A DNA stretch of 64,000 bases, from assembly GCF_013415485.1 (NCBI RefSeq), contig NZ_JACBXS010000010.1, positions 48,126 through 112,125 on the forward strand. Direction: 5' to 3'. The position numbers and the translations under genes were made by a program. The stretch is from Rhabdonatronobacter sediminivivens. Its GTDB lineage: Bacteria; Pseudomonadota; Alphaproteobacteria; Rhodobacterales; Rhodobacteraceae. Below, in pieces: positions 1-8,774 of this stretch (position 1 is the stretch's first letter; every line of letters begins with the position of its first letter). The notes beneath the pieces were generated by a model that had not been told where the DNA came from, made no database searches, and saw only the letters and a program-made list of their open reading frames with translations.

Positions 1-858
1 CATTGCACGGCCCCCGGCCAGGAATTCCCCGAACCGCTCCGCCCCCACGGCGATCATCAGCGCCAGCCCGATCGGCCCCCACAGGCTGTAGCGCCCGCCG
101 ACCCAATCCTCAAAGCCGAACACCCGTTCGGGCGCGATGCCGAAGGCCGCCGTGCGCTCCTGCGCGGTAGAGACAGCGGCGAATTGCGCGCCCGGGTCGC
201 TGACCTTCGCCGCCATCCAGTCGCGGGCGGTTTGCGCGTTGGTCATGGTTTCGATGGTGGTGAAGGTCTTGGAGGCCACGATCACCAGCGTCCGTTCAGG
301 GTCCAGCCTGGCCAGCACGTCCTGTATATGCGCCCCGTCCACGTTGGACACATAATGCACCCGCGGCCCGTCATGGAACGGCGCCAGCGCCAGCGTGGCC
401 ATGGCCGGGCCCAGGTCAGAGCCGCCGATACCGATATTGACCACATCGGTGATCCGCCCCGCCTGCCCCGCAAACCGCCCGCTGCGAACATCTTCGGCAA
501 AGGCACAGGCGCGGGCGCGGGTCGCGCGGACCTGCGCCATCACATCAGCGCCATCGACCATGATCTGCGCATCATCCCCCGCCCGCAGGGCCACATGCAG
601 CACGGCGCGGTCTTCGGTGGTGTTGATCCGCGCGCCGGTGAACATGGCCTCGCGCCGCGCCTCCAGCCCGGCGCCCTCGGCCAGGGCGACCAGCAAGGCG
701 CGGGTTTCCGCGTCGATATTGGTCTTGGCGTAATCCAGCATCATCCCGTCGGAGTGCAGGGAGAACCCCTCGGCGCGTTTCGGGTCCATGAACAATTCCA
801 GAATGGACCGGTCGCCGATGCGGGCGTGCTGTGCCTCCAGCTCTTGCCAGATATCCAT
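1..858 (-). CDS. pgi: Glucose-6-phosphate isomerase, N-terminal half (cut by window edge)
   Basis: Interconverts glucose-6-phosphate and fructose-6-phosphate in the cytoplasm (glycolysis, gluconeogenesis, Entner-Doudoroff supply). Translating the minus strand from the ATG at 858 gives 286 residues before the window ends; the family is usually about 530 residues, so the C-terminal half, with the second signature, lies outside. Visible family motifs are [10 protein letters not shown] near residues 79-88 and the sugar-phosphate-binding [10 protein letters not shown] at 142-151. The start is supported by a GGAGG-type ribosome site just upstream. It diverges from nothing: metR beyond it is on the same strand. 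Identification is secure although the gene is incomplete. Confidence 0.95.
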   Translation of the reverse strand, partial: MDIWQELEAQHARIGDRSILELFMDPKRAEGFSLHSDGMMLDYAKTNIDAETRALLVALAEGAGLEARREAMFTGARINTTEDRAVLHVALRAGDDAQIMVDGADVMAQVRATRARACAFAEDVRSGRFAGQAGRITDVVNIGIGGSDLGPAMATLALAPFHDGPRVHYVSNVDGAHIQDVLARLDPERTLVIVASKTFTTIETMTNAQTARDWMAAKVSDPGAQFAAVSTAQERTAAFGIAPERVFGFEDWVGGRYSLWGPIGLALMIAVGAERFGEFLAGGRAM

Positions 859-926
859 GGGCGAGGCCTCCTTCGGATCGGTTACGCAGCGGGATAGCGC
901 AAACACGACCGCTGATCCAGTAACGA

Positions 927-1847
927 CTACCCCACCGGCTGCACTGTGCGTTGCAGTTTCAGCGGCTCGGTCCGGGCCAAGCGCAGGACATGCGCCATGA
1001 AGGGACGGGCCGAATCCTCGGTCCGCACGGCGGCATAAAGCCTGCGCGTCAGGCCCTGCGCCGTCAGCGGTTTGGTGACGTAATCGGCGTGGTAGCGGAC
1101 CTCGCGCAGGACCCAGTCCGGCAACACCGCCACCCCGCGATTGGACGCCACCAGCAGCAGGATCACCGCTGTCAGCTCCACCTGACGCACCGCGCGGGGT
1201 TCAACCTTGGCCGGTGTCAGAAGCTGGGTGAACACGTCCAGCCGCGTGCGCTCCACCGGATAGGTGATCAGCGTCTGGTCGCGGAAATCCGCAGCCTCGA
1301 TGAACGGTTTTCCGGCCAGCGGATGCGCGCGGGCGGCGACAAACACCGGTTCATAGTCGAAGAGCGGGATGAAATCGACACCGGGCAGATCCTCAGGGTC
1401 GGAGGAGATCACCAGATCCACCTCCTCGCGGCGCAGGGCGGGCAGGGCATCGAAGGCCAGGCCCGGGCGGATATCCACATCCACATCGGGCCAGGCGTGG
1501 CGGAACGCTTCCAGCACCGGAAACAGCCAGTCGAAACAGGCGTGGCATTCGATGGCGATATGCAGCCGCCCCGCATTGCCGCGCCGCAGCCCGGCGAATT
1601 CCTCCTCCAGCGCGGCGACGCGGGGCAGGATATCTTCGGCGGCACGCAGCATCTTCTGGCCTGCCGCCGACAGTTTCAGCGGCTTCGAGCGGCGCACGAA
1701 CAGCTCTACCCCGGCCTGCTCCTCCAGCCCCTTCACCTGATGGCTCAGCGCCGACTGGGTCATGTTCAGAAGCTCGGCGGCGCGGGCCAGTCCGCCCGCC
1801 TGATGAATGGCGCGAATGGTGCGCAGATGGCGAAATTCGATGTGCAT
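927..1847 (-). CDS. metR: LysR-family regulator MetR (methionine biosynthesis activator)
   Basis: A 306-residue LysR protein whose start, [11 protein letters not shown], is typical of MetR, the homocysteine-responsive activator of metE/metF/metH-type genes. A winged helix-turn-helix occupies about residues 15-60 ([20 protein letters not shown] forms the recognition helix), followed by a periplasmic-binding-like effector domain. An in-frame extension upstream to 1922 exists, but it runs through the regulatory region and lacks family similarity, so the ATG at 1847 was chosen. It is divergent from metF with about 90 bp between them, the classic MetR arrangement, so metF is the expected target and autoregulation is likely. 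Confidence 0.9.
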   Translation of the reverse strand: MHIEFRHLRTIRAIHQAGGLARAAELLNMTQSALSHQVKGLEEQAGVELFVRRSKPLKLSAAGQKMLRAAEDILPRVAALEEEFAGLRRGNAGRLHIAIECHACFDWLFPVLEAFRHAWPDVDVDIRPGLAFDALPALRREEVDLVISSDPEDLPGVDFIPLFDYEPVFVAARAHPLAGKPFIEAADFRDQTLITYPVERTRLDVFTQLLTPAKVEPRAVRQVELTAVILLLVASNRGVAVLPDWVLREVRYHADYVTKPLTAQGLTRRLYAAVRTEDSARPFMAHVLRLARTEPLKLQRTVQPVG

Positions 1848-1881
1848 CCTGCGGTGCGCCTCATATTGATGTTGAAGATAA

Positions 1882-1894
1882 TGAATTTGTCTCA
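1882..1894. promoter_or_regulatory. Candidate MetR operator
   Basis: The sequence TGAATTTGTCTCA matches the known MetR consensus TGAA-N5-TTCA at seven of eight defined positions. It lies in the AT-richer spacer between divergent metR and metF, 45 bp before the metF start codon. An overlapping weaker copy (TGAAGATAATGAA) begins ten bases upstream. Assignment rests on motif match and context only. Confidence 0.5.
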
Positions 1895-1938
1895 CATCCA
1901 CGGCCATGCGACAAGGGCACAACAGTCAGGAGTGTCCC

Positions 1939-2805
1939 ATGTCGCAGCCGCGCGTTTCCTTTGAGTTCTTCCCCCCCAAATCGCTGGAGGCCAGCTTCCG
2001 GCTTTGGGACACGGTGCGTATGCTGGCCCCGCTGGGGCCGGATTTCGTATCGGTCACCTATGGCGCGGGCGGCACCACCCGGCAGCTGACCCATGAGGCC
2101 GTGACCACCATCGGCCGTGAATTCGGGCTGAACGTGGCCGCGCATCTGACCTGCGTGGATGCCAGCCGGGCCGAGACGCTGGAGATCGCCCAAAGCTACG
2201 CCAAGGCCGGCGTGCGGGAGATCGTCGCCCTGCGCGGCGACCCGCCCAAGGATGCCGGCGGCTTCACCCCCCACCCCGAGGGCTTTGCCGATTCGGTGGA
2301 GCTGATCGAGGCGCTGGCCGCGACGGGTGATTTCCACCTGCGCGTGGGCGCCTATCCCGAGCCCCACCCCGAATCGGCAGATACCGCCGCCGATGTCGCC
2401 TGGCTGCAGCGCAAGTTCGGCGCCGGGGCCGACAGCGCCATCACCCAGTTCTTCTTTGAACCCGAAACTTTCCTGCGCTTCCGCGATGCCTGCGCGCGTG
2501 CCGGGATCGACAAGCCGGTGATCCCCGGCATCATCCCGATCGAGAATTGGACCGGCATCAGCAAGTTCGCCCGCGCCTGCGGGGCGTCCATTCCCGGCTG
2601 GATGGATGACGCCTTTGCCAAGGCCACCCGCGACGGGCGCGAGGATCTGCTGGCCACCGCGCTCTGCACCGAGTTGTGCGACCGGTTGCTGCGCGAAGGG
2701 GTGGATCAGTTGCATTTCTACACCCTCAACCGCGCGCATCTGACCCGCGATGTCTGCCATGCGCTGGGGCTGGTCCCGCAGGTGCAACTGGAAAAGGTCG
2801 CCTGA
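1939..2805 (+). CDS. metF: Methylenetetrahydrofolate reductase
   Basis: Reduces 5,10-methylene-THF to 5-methyl-THF, the methyl donor for methionine synthesis. The 288-residue product has the family's opening FEFFPPKS (about residues 7-14), TYGAGG near 44 and the folate/flavin loop RGDPP near 106; length fits the bacterial FAD-dependent single-domain form. The ATG at 1939 follows AGGAG at 1928-1932; an upstream in-frame start at 1906 would lie in the promoter. It is divergent from metR and preceded by a MetR-type box, so activation by MetR is expected. No metH or metE gene is seen within the window. Confidence 0.97.
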   Translation: MSQPRVSFEFFPPKSLEASFRLWDTVRMLAPLGPDFVSVTYGAGGTTRQLTHEAVTTIGREFGLNVAAHLTCVDASRAETLEIAQSYAKAGVREIVALRGDPPKDAGGFTPHPEGFADSVELIEALAATGDFHLRVGAYPEPHPESADTAADVAWLQRKFGAGADSAITQFFFEPETFLRFRDACARAGIDKPVIPGIIPIENWTGISKFARACGASIPGWMDDAFAKATRDGREDLLATALCTELCDRLLREGVDQLHFYTLNRAHLTRDVCHALGLVPQVQLEKVA

Positions 2806-3003
2806 ACCTGCCACCCCACGGACCGGACTGAGTCCTGTTTCCCCGGTCATGCAAGAGCGCCCGCGCAGGCCCGCGCCTGTTGCACGAAGGCGCCCTTTAT
2901 CAACCACTTTTTCACCGTTTTACCCTCTTACTCCGGCAATGGAGACAACAGCAGGGAAGGGCGCATGGCGCCGTCATTCCCTGGCCTTGCCAGGAGGGTA
3001 ACA

Positions 3004-3654
3004 GTGAAGAAACCGGCCCTGATCAGCATATTGGGCTTTGTCTGCGCCTTGTGCATCGGTCTGCCCCCAGCCAGCGCCGAGCCGGGCCGGTTCGGCCTGG
3101 GCGTGGGGGTGTCAACCATGGGGTTTTCGGTTGAACCGCGCTACCGGATCAATGACGCCATCGGCCTCAGGACGCCGATGGGCTTTGCAACTTTTTCGGA
3201 CTCCATCGATTTCGAAGGCAACGCGTTCTCTGGCAATGTCCGGCTGGGCGGTGTGGCCCTGCTGACAGATTACGCCCTGCCCATGGGCGGGCTGCGCATC
3301 TCCGGGGGTGCCTTCATCTCCAACTACCGCGCCACGGGCAACGCGGCGGGGCAATTGACGATAGACGGCGTGACCTATGCCGAAGCCGAAGTGCAGGGAC
3401 GCATCCGCACGCGTGACCGCATCAGCCCCATGGTCACGCTGGGCGCGGATCTGGGCACTGCCAGCGGCTGGCGCCTGTCAACCGATCTGGGCACCATCGT
3501 CACCCGCTTCGAAGGCCGCTTCACCGGCACCGAAACCAGCGGCGACCCGGGCTTCCCGCAGCGGCTGCAGAATTACGAAGACCGGATGAACGATGACCTG
3601 AGCAAGCTCAAGGTCCTGCCCTATGTCAGCGTGCAGGCGGTGTTTCAGTTCTGA
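3004..3654 (+). CDS. Small outer-membrane beta-barrel protein, unknown function
   Basis: A 216-residue secreted protein. The GTG at 3004 is preferred because AGGAGGGT sits at 2992-2999 and because it places a clean signal peptide at the N-terminus (MKKPALISILGFVCALCIG..., cleavage likely after PPASA near residue 26). The mature part is rich in alternating glycine/aromatic strands (GRFGLGVGVSTMGFSVEPRY, ALPMGGLRISGGAFISNY, LSTDLGTIVTRFEGRF) and ends VQAVFQF, with the terminal phenylalanine typical of BAM-assembled barrels. I cannot assign a specific family; eight strands would suit the length. It is convergent with accA, 33 bp away. Confidence 0.75.
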   Translation: MKKPALISILGFVCALCIGLPPASAEPGRFGLGVGVSTMGFSVEPRYRINDAIGLRTPMGFATFSDSIDFEGNAFSGNVRLGGVALLTDYALPMGGLRISGGAFISNYRATGNAAGQLTIDGVTYAEAEVQGRIRTRDRISPMVTLGADLGTASGWRLSTDLGTIVTRFEGRFTGTETSGDPGFPQRLQNYEDRMNDDLSKLKVLPYVSVQAVFQF

Positions 3655-3687
3655 GCGATAGAGACCACGCCGCCAGGGCAGCCCTGT

Positions 3688-4647
3688 TCAGGCCGCAAGC
3701 CCATGAGCGCCCATGTTCAGGAACTTGCGCCGCCGTTCGGCGACCAGCGTCGCTGCATCCTTGCCCTGCATCTCGCGCAGCATGGCCTTGGTTGCCGCGC
3801 CCACGGCCTTGATCGTCACCGCGCGCCCGCGCTGCGCACCGCCAAGCGGTTCCGGGATGATCCGGTCGATCACGCCCAGCTTGTGCAGATCCTGCGCGGT
3901 CAGGCGCAATGCCTCGGCGGCTTCGCGCATCTTTTCGGAATCCTTCCACAGGATCGACGCGCAGCCTTCGGGGCTGATCACCGAATAGACCGAATGTTCC
4001 AGCATCGCCACGCGGTTGGCTGTGGCCAGCGCCACCGCCCCGCCCGAGCCCCCCTCGCCGATCACCACCGACACCATGGGCACGCCGATTTCCAGGCATT
4101 TCTGGGTGCAGCGGGCAATGGCCTCGGCCTGGCCGCGTTCCTCGGCGCCCTTGCCGGGATAGGCGCCGGGCGTGTCCACAAGCGTGATCACGGGCAGGCC
4201 GAAGCGATGCGCCATGTCCATCAACCGGATCGCCTTGCGGTACCCTTCGGGCCGGGCCATGCCGAAATTGCGCTCCAGACGGGACTGGGTGTCCGTGCCC
4301 TTTTCCTGGCCAATCACCACCACCGGCTGGTCATCCAGCCGCGCCAGCCCGCCCATCACCGCGTGATCATCGGCGAAATTCCGGTCCCCGGCCAGCGGCG
4401 TGTATTCGGTGAACAGCGCGTCGATGTAATCCTTGCAATGGGGCCGGTCGGGGTGCCGCGCCACCTGGCATTTGCGCCAGGGCGTCAGCCCCTTGTAGAG
4501 GTCACGCAGCAGCTTTTCAGCTTTCTGGTCCAGCGCCGTGGCCTCATGGGCCACATCCATTTCGGGGTTGGCGCGGGCCATGGCGCGCAATTCGGTCGCC
4601 TTGCCTTCGATCTCGGCCAGCGATTTTTCGAATTCGAGGTAATTCAT
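3688..4647 (-). CDS. accA: Acetyl-CoA carboxylase carboxyltransferase subunit alpha
   Basis: Forms, with AccD, the carboxyltransferase that moves CO2 from biotin to acetyl-CoA to make malonyl-CoA for fatty-acid synthesis. The 319-residue product matches the usual length. Family signatures are visible: [39 protein letters not shown] near the middle, and [20 protein letters not shown], which forms the oxyanion/CoA region. It begins [16 protein letters not shown] as in other alphaproteobacteria. It is last in a same-strand series metZ-folE2-accA with 64 bp after folE2. There is nothing unusual in the sequence. Confidence 0.97.
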   Translation of the reverse strand: MNYLEFEKSLAEIEGKATELRAMARANPEMDVAHEATALDQKAEKLLRDLYKGLTPWRKCQVARHPDRPHCKDYIDALFTEYTPLAGDRNFADDHAVMGGLARLDDQPVVVIGQEKGTDTQSRLERNFGMARPEGYRKAIRLMDMAHRFGLPVITLVDTPGAYPGKGAEERGQAEAIARCTQKCLEIGVPMVSVVIGEGGSGGAVALATANRVAMLEHSVYSVISPEGCASILWKDSEKMREAAEALRLTAQDLHKLGVIDRIIPEPLGGAQRGRAVTIKAVGAATKAMLREMQGKDAATLVAERRRKFLNMGAHGLAA

Positions 4648-4711
4648 GTCATATCCCGGACCCTGTCAGCCCGGGATATATGCCCGCAGGTCGGCGTGAT
4701 TGCAACGCGGT

Positions 4712-5812
4712 TCAGCCCACATGGAACAGGGTGTTGAACAGCTTTGGATCCAGGCTGTCGGCGGCGAAGGTCGGCCCTTCGGTCAGGATGCTCACCGCAT
4801 CATGGCTGTGCAGGCTTTCCTGATGGCTGGCCACAACCCGGAAATCGCCGATGCGTGGGTCGGCCAGCAACTGCTTGCAAAATGACCGCGCGGCGTCTTC
4901 GACAAAGATCGGATTCGCGGCATTCAGCTCGGCAAAGGCCTGCTCATCCTCGCGCTTGACCATGACCTGGGTTTCGGTGGGCACGCCGGCGCGGCACAGT
5001 TCGATCAGATCCTCGAACCACAGCCGCTTGCCCGGCAGGGCCTCGATCGAAATCCGCGCGACCGAGCGTTGCGAATGCGGCGTGGCCAGCTGCCCGCGGC
5101 TCATGCGCGCGTGCTCGCTCAGTTCCAGCGAACAGGGGCAGGTCGAGGAATAGACATAGTCCAGATGCATGAACCGACGCCGCACGCCCTGCTGGTCGCA
5201 CAGTTCCAGCGCAATGTCGTAATACTGATATCCCTCCAGCCCCGAGCGCAGGCTGCGCAGCTTCACCGGAAAGGAAAAGCGCATCTGGATGCGGGCGTCG
5301 AAACTGTCCAGATCGGATTTGTAATCATCCAGCGCCGCCTCGATCACGCCGAAGCTGAAGGTGCGCTCGGCATGGCCATAGAAGGTGCGCATGATCCGCG
5401 ACATGTTGATGCCCTTCTTGCCGGCATCCAGGCTGACCGTCCCGGTGACACTGGTTTCCAGTGTCAGGTCGCCATTGTCGCGCGTGTGGAACCGAATCGG
5501 CAGGCGGAAGTTGGAGATACCGACATGCTGGATCGGCGCGCGCGCCCCCACGATCAGGCTGGACGGCCCGTTCTGCAGGTCCGGCAGACCGGCGCGGTAA
5601 CCGACATCCGCGTCAAACGCATCGGGGTAACTGCGCGACAGCACGGGATAATCCACCGGCGGAGCATCGGGCAGCAGGCGTGCAACAACCGGGTCAAGCG
5701 CCGCAATCTCCTGGTCCTGAGCCTTTGCCGCCCAACGGCGCAGCACGTCGAGCGCGGCCTCTGCCTCGTCAAGGCTGGGCTGCAGGTCAACATCAGGCGT
5801 GTGCATGTTCAT
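4712..5812 (-). CDS. folE2: GTP cyclohydrolase FolE2 (type IB)
   Basis: Converts GTP to 7,8-dihydroneopterin triphosphate, the first step of folate synthesis, using a metal other than obligatory zinc. The 366-residue protein belongs to the COG1469 family: it contains the metal-binding/catalytic YSSTCPCSLELSEHARM region near residue 226, the upstream FPVKLRSLRSGLEGYQYYD strand and the C-terminal FRVVASHQESLHSHDA segment. It replaces FolE1 in many Rhodobacterales, so folate supply here probably depends on it. It sits 85 bp after metZ and 64 bp before accA on the same strand. I saw no convincing Zur palindrome upstream. Confidence 0.95.
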   Translation of the reverse strand: MNMHTPDVDLQPSLDEAEAALDVLRRWAAKAQDQEIAALDPVVARLLPDAPPVDYPVLSRSYPDAFDADVGYRAGLPDLQNGPSSLIVGARAPIQHVGISNFRLPIRFHTRDNGDLTLETSVTGTVSLDAGKKGINMSRIMRTFYGHAERTFSFGVIEAALDDYKSDLDSFDARIQMRFSFPVKLRSLRSGLEGYQYYDIALELCDQQGVRRRFMHLDYVYSSTCPCSLELSEHARMSRGQLATPHSQRSVARISIEALPGKRLWFEDLIELCRAGVPTETQVMVKREDEQAFAELNAANPIFVEDAARSFCKQLLADPRIGDFRVVASHQESLHSHDAVSILTEGPTFAADSLDPKLFNTLFHVG

Positions 5813-5897
5813 GAAGGCTATCCCCAGTTTCGCCGATAGACGCCAAGGATAGGCGTTTTCCGTGACGTTTCCACCCTGATACGCGCAGTTTCAGGAT

Positions 5898-7091
5898 TCA
5901 GATCATGGCTAACGCTGCCTGCAGGTCATCGATCAGGTCCGCGGCATCCTCCAGCCCCACGCTGAACCGGATCAGCCCCGGCGTGATTCCCAGCGCCGCC
6001 TTGTCCGCATCCGACAGGCGCTGATGGGTGGTGGTGGCCGGATGGGTGGCAATGCTGCGGGCATCGCCCAGATTGTTGGAAATCACCGCAATCCGCAGCG
6101 CATCCAGCACCCTGAAGGCCGCCGCCTTGCCGCCGCGCACCTCCAGGGCCAGCATCGTGCCGTACCCGTCCATCTGCGCCCCCGCGATGGCGTGCTGCGG
6201 ATGCCCCGGCAACCCGGGATATATCACGCGCGACAGCGCCGGATGCCCCTCCAGCACCTCGGCTATCCGCTGGGCGCTTGCGGTCTGGGCACGCACCCGC
6301 AGATCCAGCGTCTGCAACCCGTTGGCCATGACCCAGGCGTTGAACGGGCTGATGGCCCCGCCGGTATGCTTCATGTAGGGCTCGACCGTATTGCGGATGA
6401 AGTCGCGCGTCCCGCAGATCACCCCGCCCAGGCAGCGCCCCTGCCCGTCGATATGCTTGGTGGCGGAATAGATCACCACATCGGCGCCCAGCGCCACGGC
6501 CCGGCTGAAGACCGGCGTGGCAAAGACATTGTCCACCACGACAAGCGCCCCCGCCGCATGGGCCAACCGGCCAACAGCGTCCAGGTCGATCACCTCCAGC
6601 GTGGGGTTTGACACGGTTTCCAGAAATACCGCCTGCGCGCCACCCTGCAGAGCGGCCTCCCATTGCGCCAGATCGGTGCCATCCACAAAGACCACCTCGA
6701 CCCCATAGCGCCGCAAGACCTGGTCGAGCACATAGTGGCACGAACCGAACAGCGCCCGCGCCGCCACCACCCGGTCCCCGGCACGCAGCATGGACATCAA
6801 CGCGCCTGACACGGCGGCCATGCCGCTGGCGGTGGCAAAGGCGTCCTCGGTGCCCTCCAGCGCGGCGATCCGGTCCTCGAACACCGCCACGGTGGGATTA
6901 CCGTAGCGGGCATAGATGAACTCATCCGGCCCGGTCTCCAGAAACCGCGCCTCGGCGCTGGCGGCATCGGGGTAGACAAAGCCCTGGGTCAGATACAACG
7001 CCTCGGCCACCTCGCCATACTGGCTGCGCCGCGCACCGTGATGCACCATCCGGGTCCGCCGCCCCCAGCCCTGCTGTCCATGATCCTGCAT
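5898..7091 (-). CDS. metZ: O-succinylhomoserine sulfhydrylase
   Basis: A PLP enzyme that makes homocysteine directly from O-succinylhomoserine (or acetylhomoserine) and sulfide. The 397-residue product has the Cys/Met-metabolism fold: the substrate loop YARYGNPTV near residues 60-68, VVVDNVFATPVF near 184-195 and the Schiff-base lysine K212 in SATKHIDGQGR. The ATG at 7091 follows a GGGGGTG-rich site; in-frame starts further upstream would lie inside the riboswitch. The SAM-II riboswitch at about 7168-7225 should repress it when SAM is abundant. The other window genes of this pathway are metF and metR. Confidence 0.93.
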   Translation of the reverse strand: MQDHGQQGWGRRTRMVHHGARRSQYGEVAEALYLTQGFVYPDAASAEARFLETGPDEFIYARYGNPTVAVFEDRIAALEGTEDAFATASGMAAVSGALMSMLRAGDRVVAARALFGSCHYVLDQVLRRYGVEVVFVDGTDLAQWEAALQGGAQAVFLETVSNPTLEVIDLDAVGRLAHAAGALVVVDNVFATPVFSRAVALGADVVIYSATKHIDGQGRCLGGVICGTRDFIRNTVEPYMKHTGGAISPFNAWVMANGLQTLDLRVRAQTASAQRIAEVLEGHPALSRVIYPGLPGHPQHAIAGAQMDGYGTMLALEVRGGKAAAFRVLDALRIAVISNNLGDARSIATHPATTTHQRLSDADKAALGITPGLIRFSVGLEDAADLIDDLQAALAMI

Positions 7092-7167
7092 TGGCACCCC
7101 CTGCGCATCTTGGGGCCGACGTCGCGTGCCCCTCTTGTGACTGAACCCAGCCCGGGAAGGATGCCCA

Positions 7168-7225
7168 GGCCTCTTTAGCGGTCTGTTTAACGTGGCCCGC
7201 AATCCGGCAACAAATCACCACGCTT
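7168..7225 (-). ncRNA. SAM-II (SAM-alpha) riboswitch in the metZ leader
   Basis: Read on the minus strand, the leader has the SAM-II hallmarks in order: GCGTGGTGATTTG, then a short loop with GCCGGATTGCGGG, then CCACGTTAAA, then CCGCTAAAG. CGTGG pairs with CCACG to form P1, and GCGG in the loop can pair with CCGC to form the pseudoknot helix that cradles SAM. In alphaproteobacteria this class precedes metA, metX and metZ, which fits its position about 77 bp before the metZ start codon. The purine-rich AAAGAGG at its 3' end resembles the Shine-Dalgarno-like strand that SAM binding sequesters. Confidence 0.88.
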
Positions 7226-7350
7226 ATTCCGCTACTGCCTCATGCAGCGCAGGTCAACACCGAAGCCCACGGCCCGGCGCCACGGCTTCATCTTGCCCCA
7301 AAAACCAAAACCCCAGCGCGGAACCGCCCGCCATGATGCCCCAATTCGCG

Positions 7351-7419
7351 CGCCAGCGCGCCCGGCCCAACCCCGGTCCGGGCGGCGCAAGCCGTCCTGC
7401 CGGGGGCGGGAGCACCCGC
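7351..7419. repeat. Degenerate copy of the CCCAAC...GGGCGGGAG intergenic repeat
   Basis: This GC-rich tract shares GCGC...CCCGGCCCAAC on the left and GGGCGGGAGC-CCC on the right with the better copies at 19372-19444 and 39195-39266, and like the latter it abuts the stop codon of a minus-strand gene. The central part differs. The rest of the 7092-7419 gap holds only the metZ leader and riboswitch; I see no gene in it. Confidence 0.35.
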
Positions 7420-8025
7420 TCACCACATCGTGTCGCGCGCGCGGCCATGCCAGGCGGCGTCATAGGCGGCGCCGTCAAATCCGCCCGCGCTCACCTCGGC
7501 CACAACATCGCCGACGCTCGGCAAGCCCTCGGCGCAATTCCCGGCCTGCCACAGCCCGGCCCGCATCAACGCCCGGGCGCATTGGATGTAAACCTCGGCC
7601 AGGGTGAAATCGATCACCGTGCGCGGCGCCACCCCCTTGCGCGCGAAACTCTCCAGCAGCGCCGCGTCCCGGCTCAGCACCGCCCTGCCATTGCAGCGCA
7701 CGACATTGTTCGACCCCGGCACCAGAAACATGAGCGACGCCCGCCCGTCCGCCACGATATTGCGCAGATTGTCCAGCCGGTTGTTGCCGCGCCAATCGGG
7801 CATCAGCAGCCGGCGCGGCCCGTCGATCCGCACCACCGGCCCGTCATCCCCGCGCGGGGTGGCCTGCACGCCCATTGGCCCCGCTGTGGACAGGATGCAA
7901 AAGCGCGACCGTTCAATCCAGCGCGCATAGGCGGGCGTCAGCTGCGGCGCAACCTTGTCCAGGCTTGCCCCCGAGGGCGTGCCATAGAGCGCCTCCAGCT
8001 CCTCCAGGCTTGTTACATGGCTCAT
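7420..8025 (-). CDS. Pyridoxamine 5'-phosphate oxidase-fold (PPOX-class) flavoprotein
   Basis: A 201-residue protein of the COG3576/MSMEG_1061-like PPOX class, flavin-binding split-barrel proteins whose substrates are mostly unknown. The region FCILSTAGPMGVQATPRGD is the first barrel strand pair, followed by RRLLMPDWRGNNRLDNLRNIV and the flavin-contact segment LMFLVPGSNNVVRCNGRA; the C-terminus has VYIQCARALMRAGLW. The start at 8025 overlaps the plsC stop codon (ATGA), so the two are translationally coupled; a longer in-frame extension upstream is only antisense-like low-complexity sequence. It is the last gene of the ftsE-ftsX-plsC group. Confidence 0.85.
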   Translation of the reverse strand: MSHVTSLEELEALYGTPSGASLDKVAPQLTPAYARWIERSRFCILSTAGPMGVQATPRGDDGPVVRIDGPRRLLMPDWRGNNRLDNLRNIVADGRASLMFLVPGSNNVVRCNGRAVLSRDAALLESFARKGVAPRTVIDFTLAEVYIQCARALMRAGLWQAGNCAEGLPSVGDVVAEVSAGGFDGAAYDAAWHGRARDTMW

Positions 8026-8774
8026 GTGCGTTCCTCTCTCGCTCCGGGCGCAAATCCCGCCTCGGCCATCAGCGCGTCGGATCGCGCCTCGATCACCTCC
8101 TCCAGCTCGGCCAGAAACGCGCGCGGTGGACGTCCGGCGGGGATCGGGTCCAGAAACTCCACCACCGCCACCCCGGGCTTGCGATAAAACCCGTGGCGCG
8201 GCCAGAACACGCCCACATTGGTGGCCACCGGCACGCAATCCTGGCCGAGTTCCTGATACAGCACGGCTGTCCCCACCTTGTAGGGCAGATGCGCCCCGGG
8301 AGCCACCCGCGTGCCCTGCGGATAGATGATCAACTGGCCCGGCACCTCGGCCCCGTCGGCGACACGCTCCAGCATCTGGCGGATGGCATGGCCACGCTTG
8401 CCCCGGTCCACCGGCACGCAGCCGACCTTGAGCGCATACCAGCCCAGGAGCGGCGCCCAGACCAGTTGTTTCTTCATGATGAATCGCGGCCGGGGCAAGA
8501 CCCCGAAAATCAGGATGATATCAAAGAAGGACTGATGCTTCGCCGCCACCAGCACCGGGCGATCCGGCACCTTGCCGCGCACTTCGGCACGCAACCCCAC
8601 CATCCAGGCAGCGGACCAGCGCACATACCGGCAATAGGCATGGCAGGCGGTCAATGCATAGTCGCGATGAACAAGAACCAGCGGCGCGAAGGCAACGGCC
8701 AGCACCAGCATCGCCAGATACATCTGCCCGATGAACACAAGCGACCGGATCAGTTGCACCGCATAGCCCATCAT
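8022..8774 (-). CDS. plsC: 1-acyl-sn-glycerol-3-phosphate acyltransferase
   Basis: Acylates lysophosphatidic acid to phosphatidic acid at the inner membrane. The 250-residue protein begins with a hydrophobic anchor (IRSLVFIGQMYLAMLVLAVAFAPLVL) and has acyltransferase motif I KHQSFFDI (the HX4D catalytic pair), motif II around FIMKKQLVWAPLLGWY and motif III IIYPQGTR, where the usual glutamate of EGTR is glutamine, as in some alphaproteobacterial PlsC proteins. The ATG at 8774 follows AGAGAGGTG and overlaps the ftsX stop (ATGA). Organisation with ftsEX is common in Rhodobacterales and suggests co-expression of envelope growth functions. Confidence 0.92.
   Translation of the reverse strand: MMGYAVQLIRSLVFIGQMYLAMLVLAVAFAPLVLVHRDYALTACHAYCRYVRWSAAWMVGLRAEVRGKVPDRPVLVAAKHQSFFDIILIFGVLPRPRFIMKKQLVWAPLLGWYALKVGCVPVDRGKRGHAIRQMLERVADGAEVPGQLIIYPQGTRVAPGAHLPYKVGTAVLYQELGQDCVPVATNVGVFWPRHGFYRKPGVAVVEFLDPIPAGRPPRAFLAELEEVIEARSDALMAEAGFAPGAREERT

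Noticed and set aside
5813..5897. Zur operator before folE2
   Set aside because: I found no AT-rich palindrome with the Zur form in the metZ-folE2 gap.
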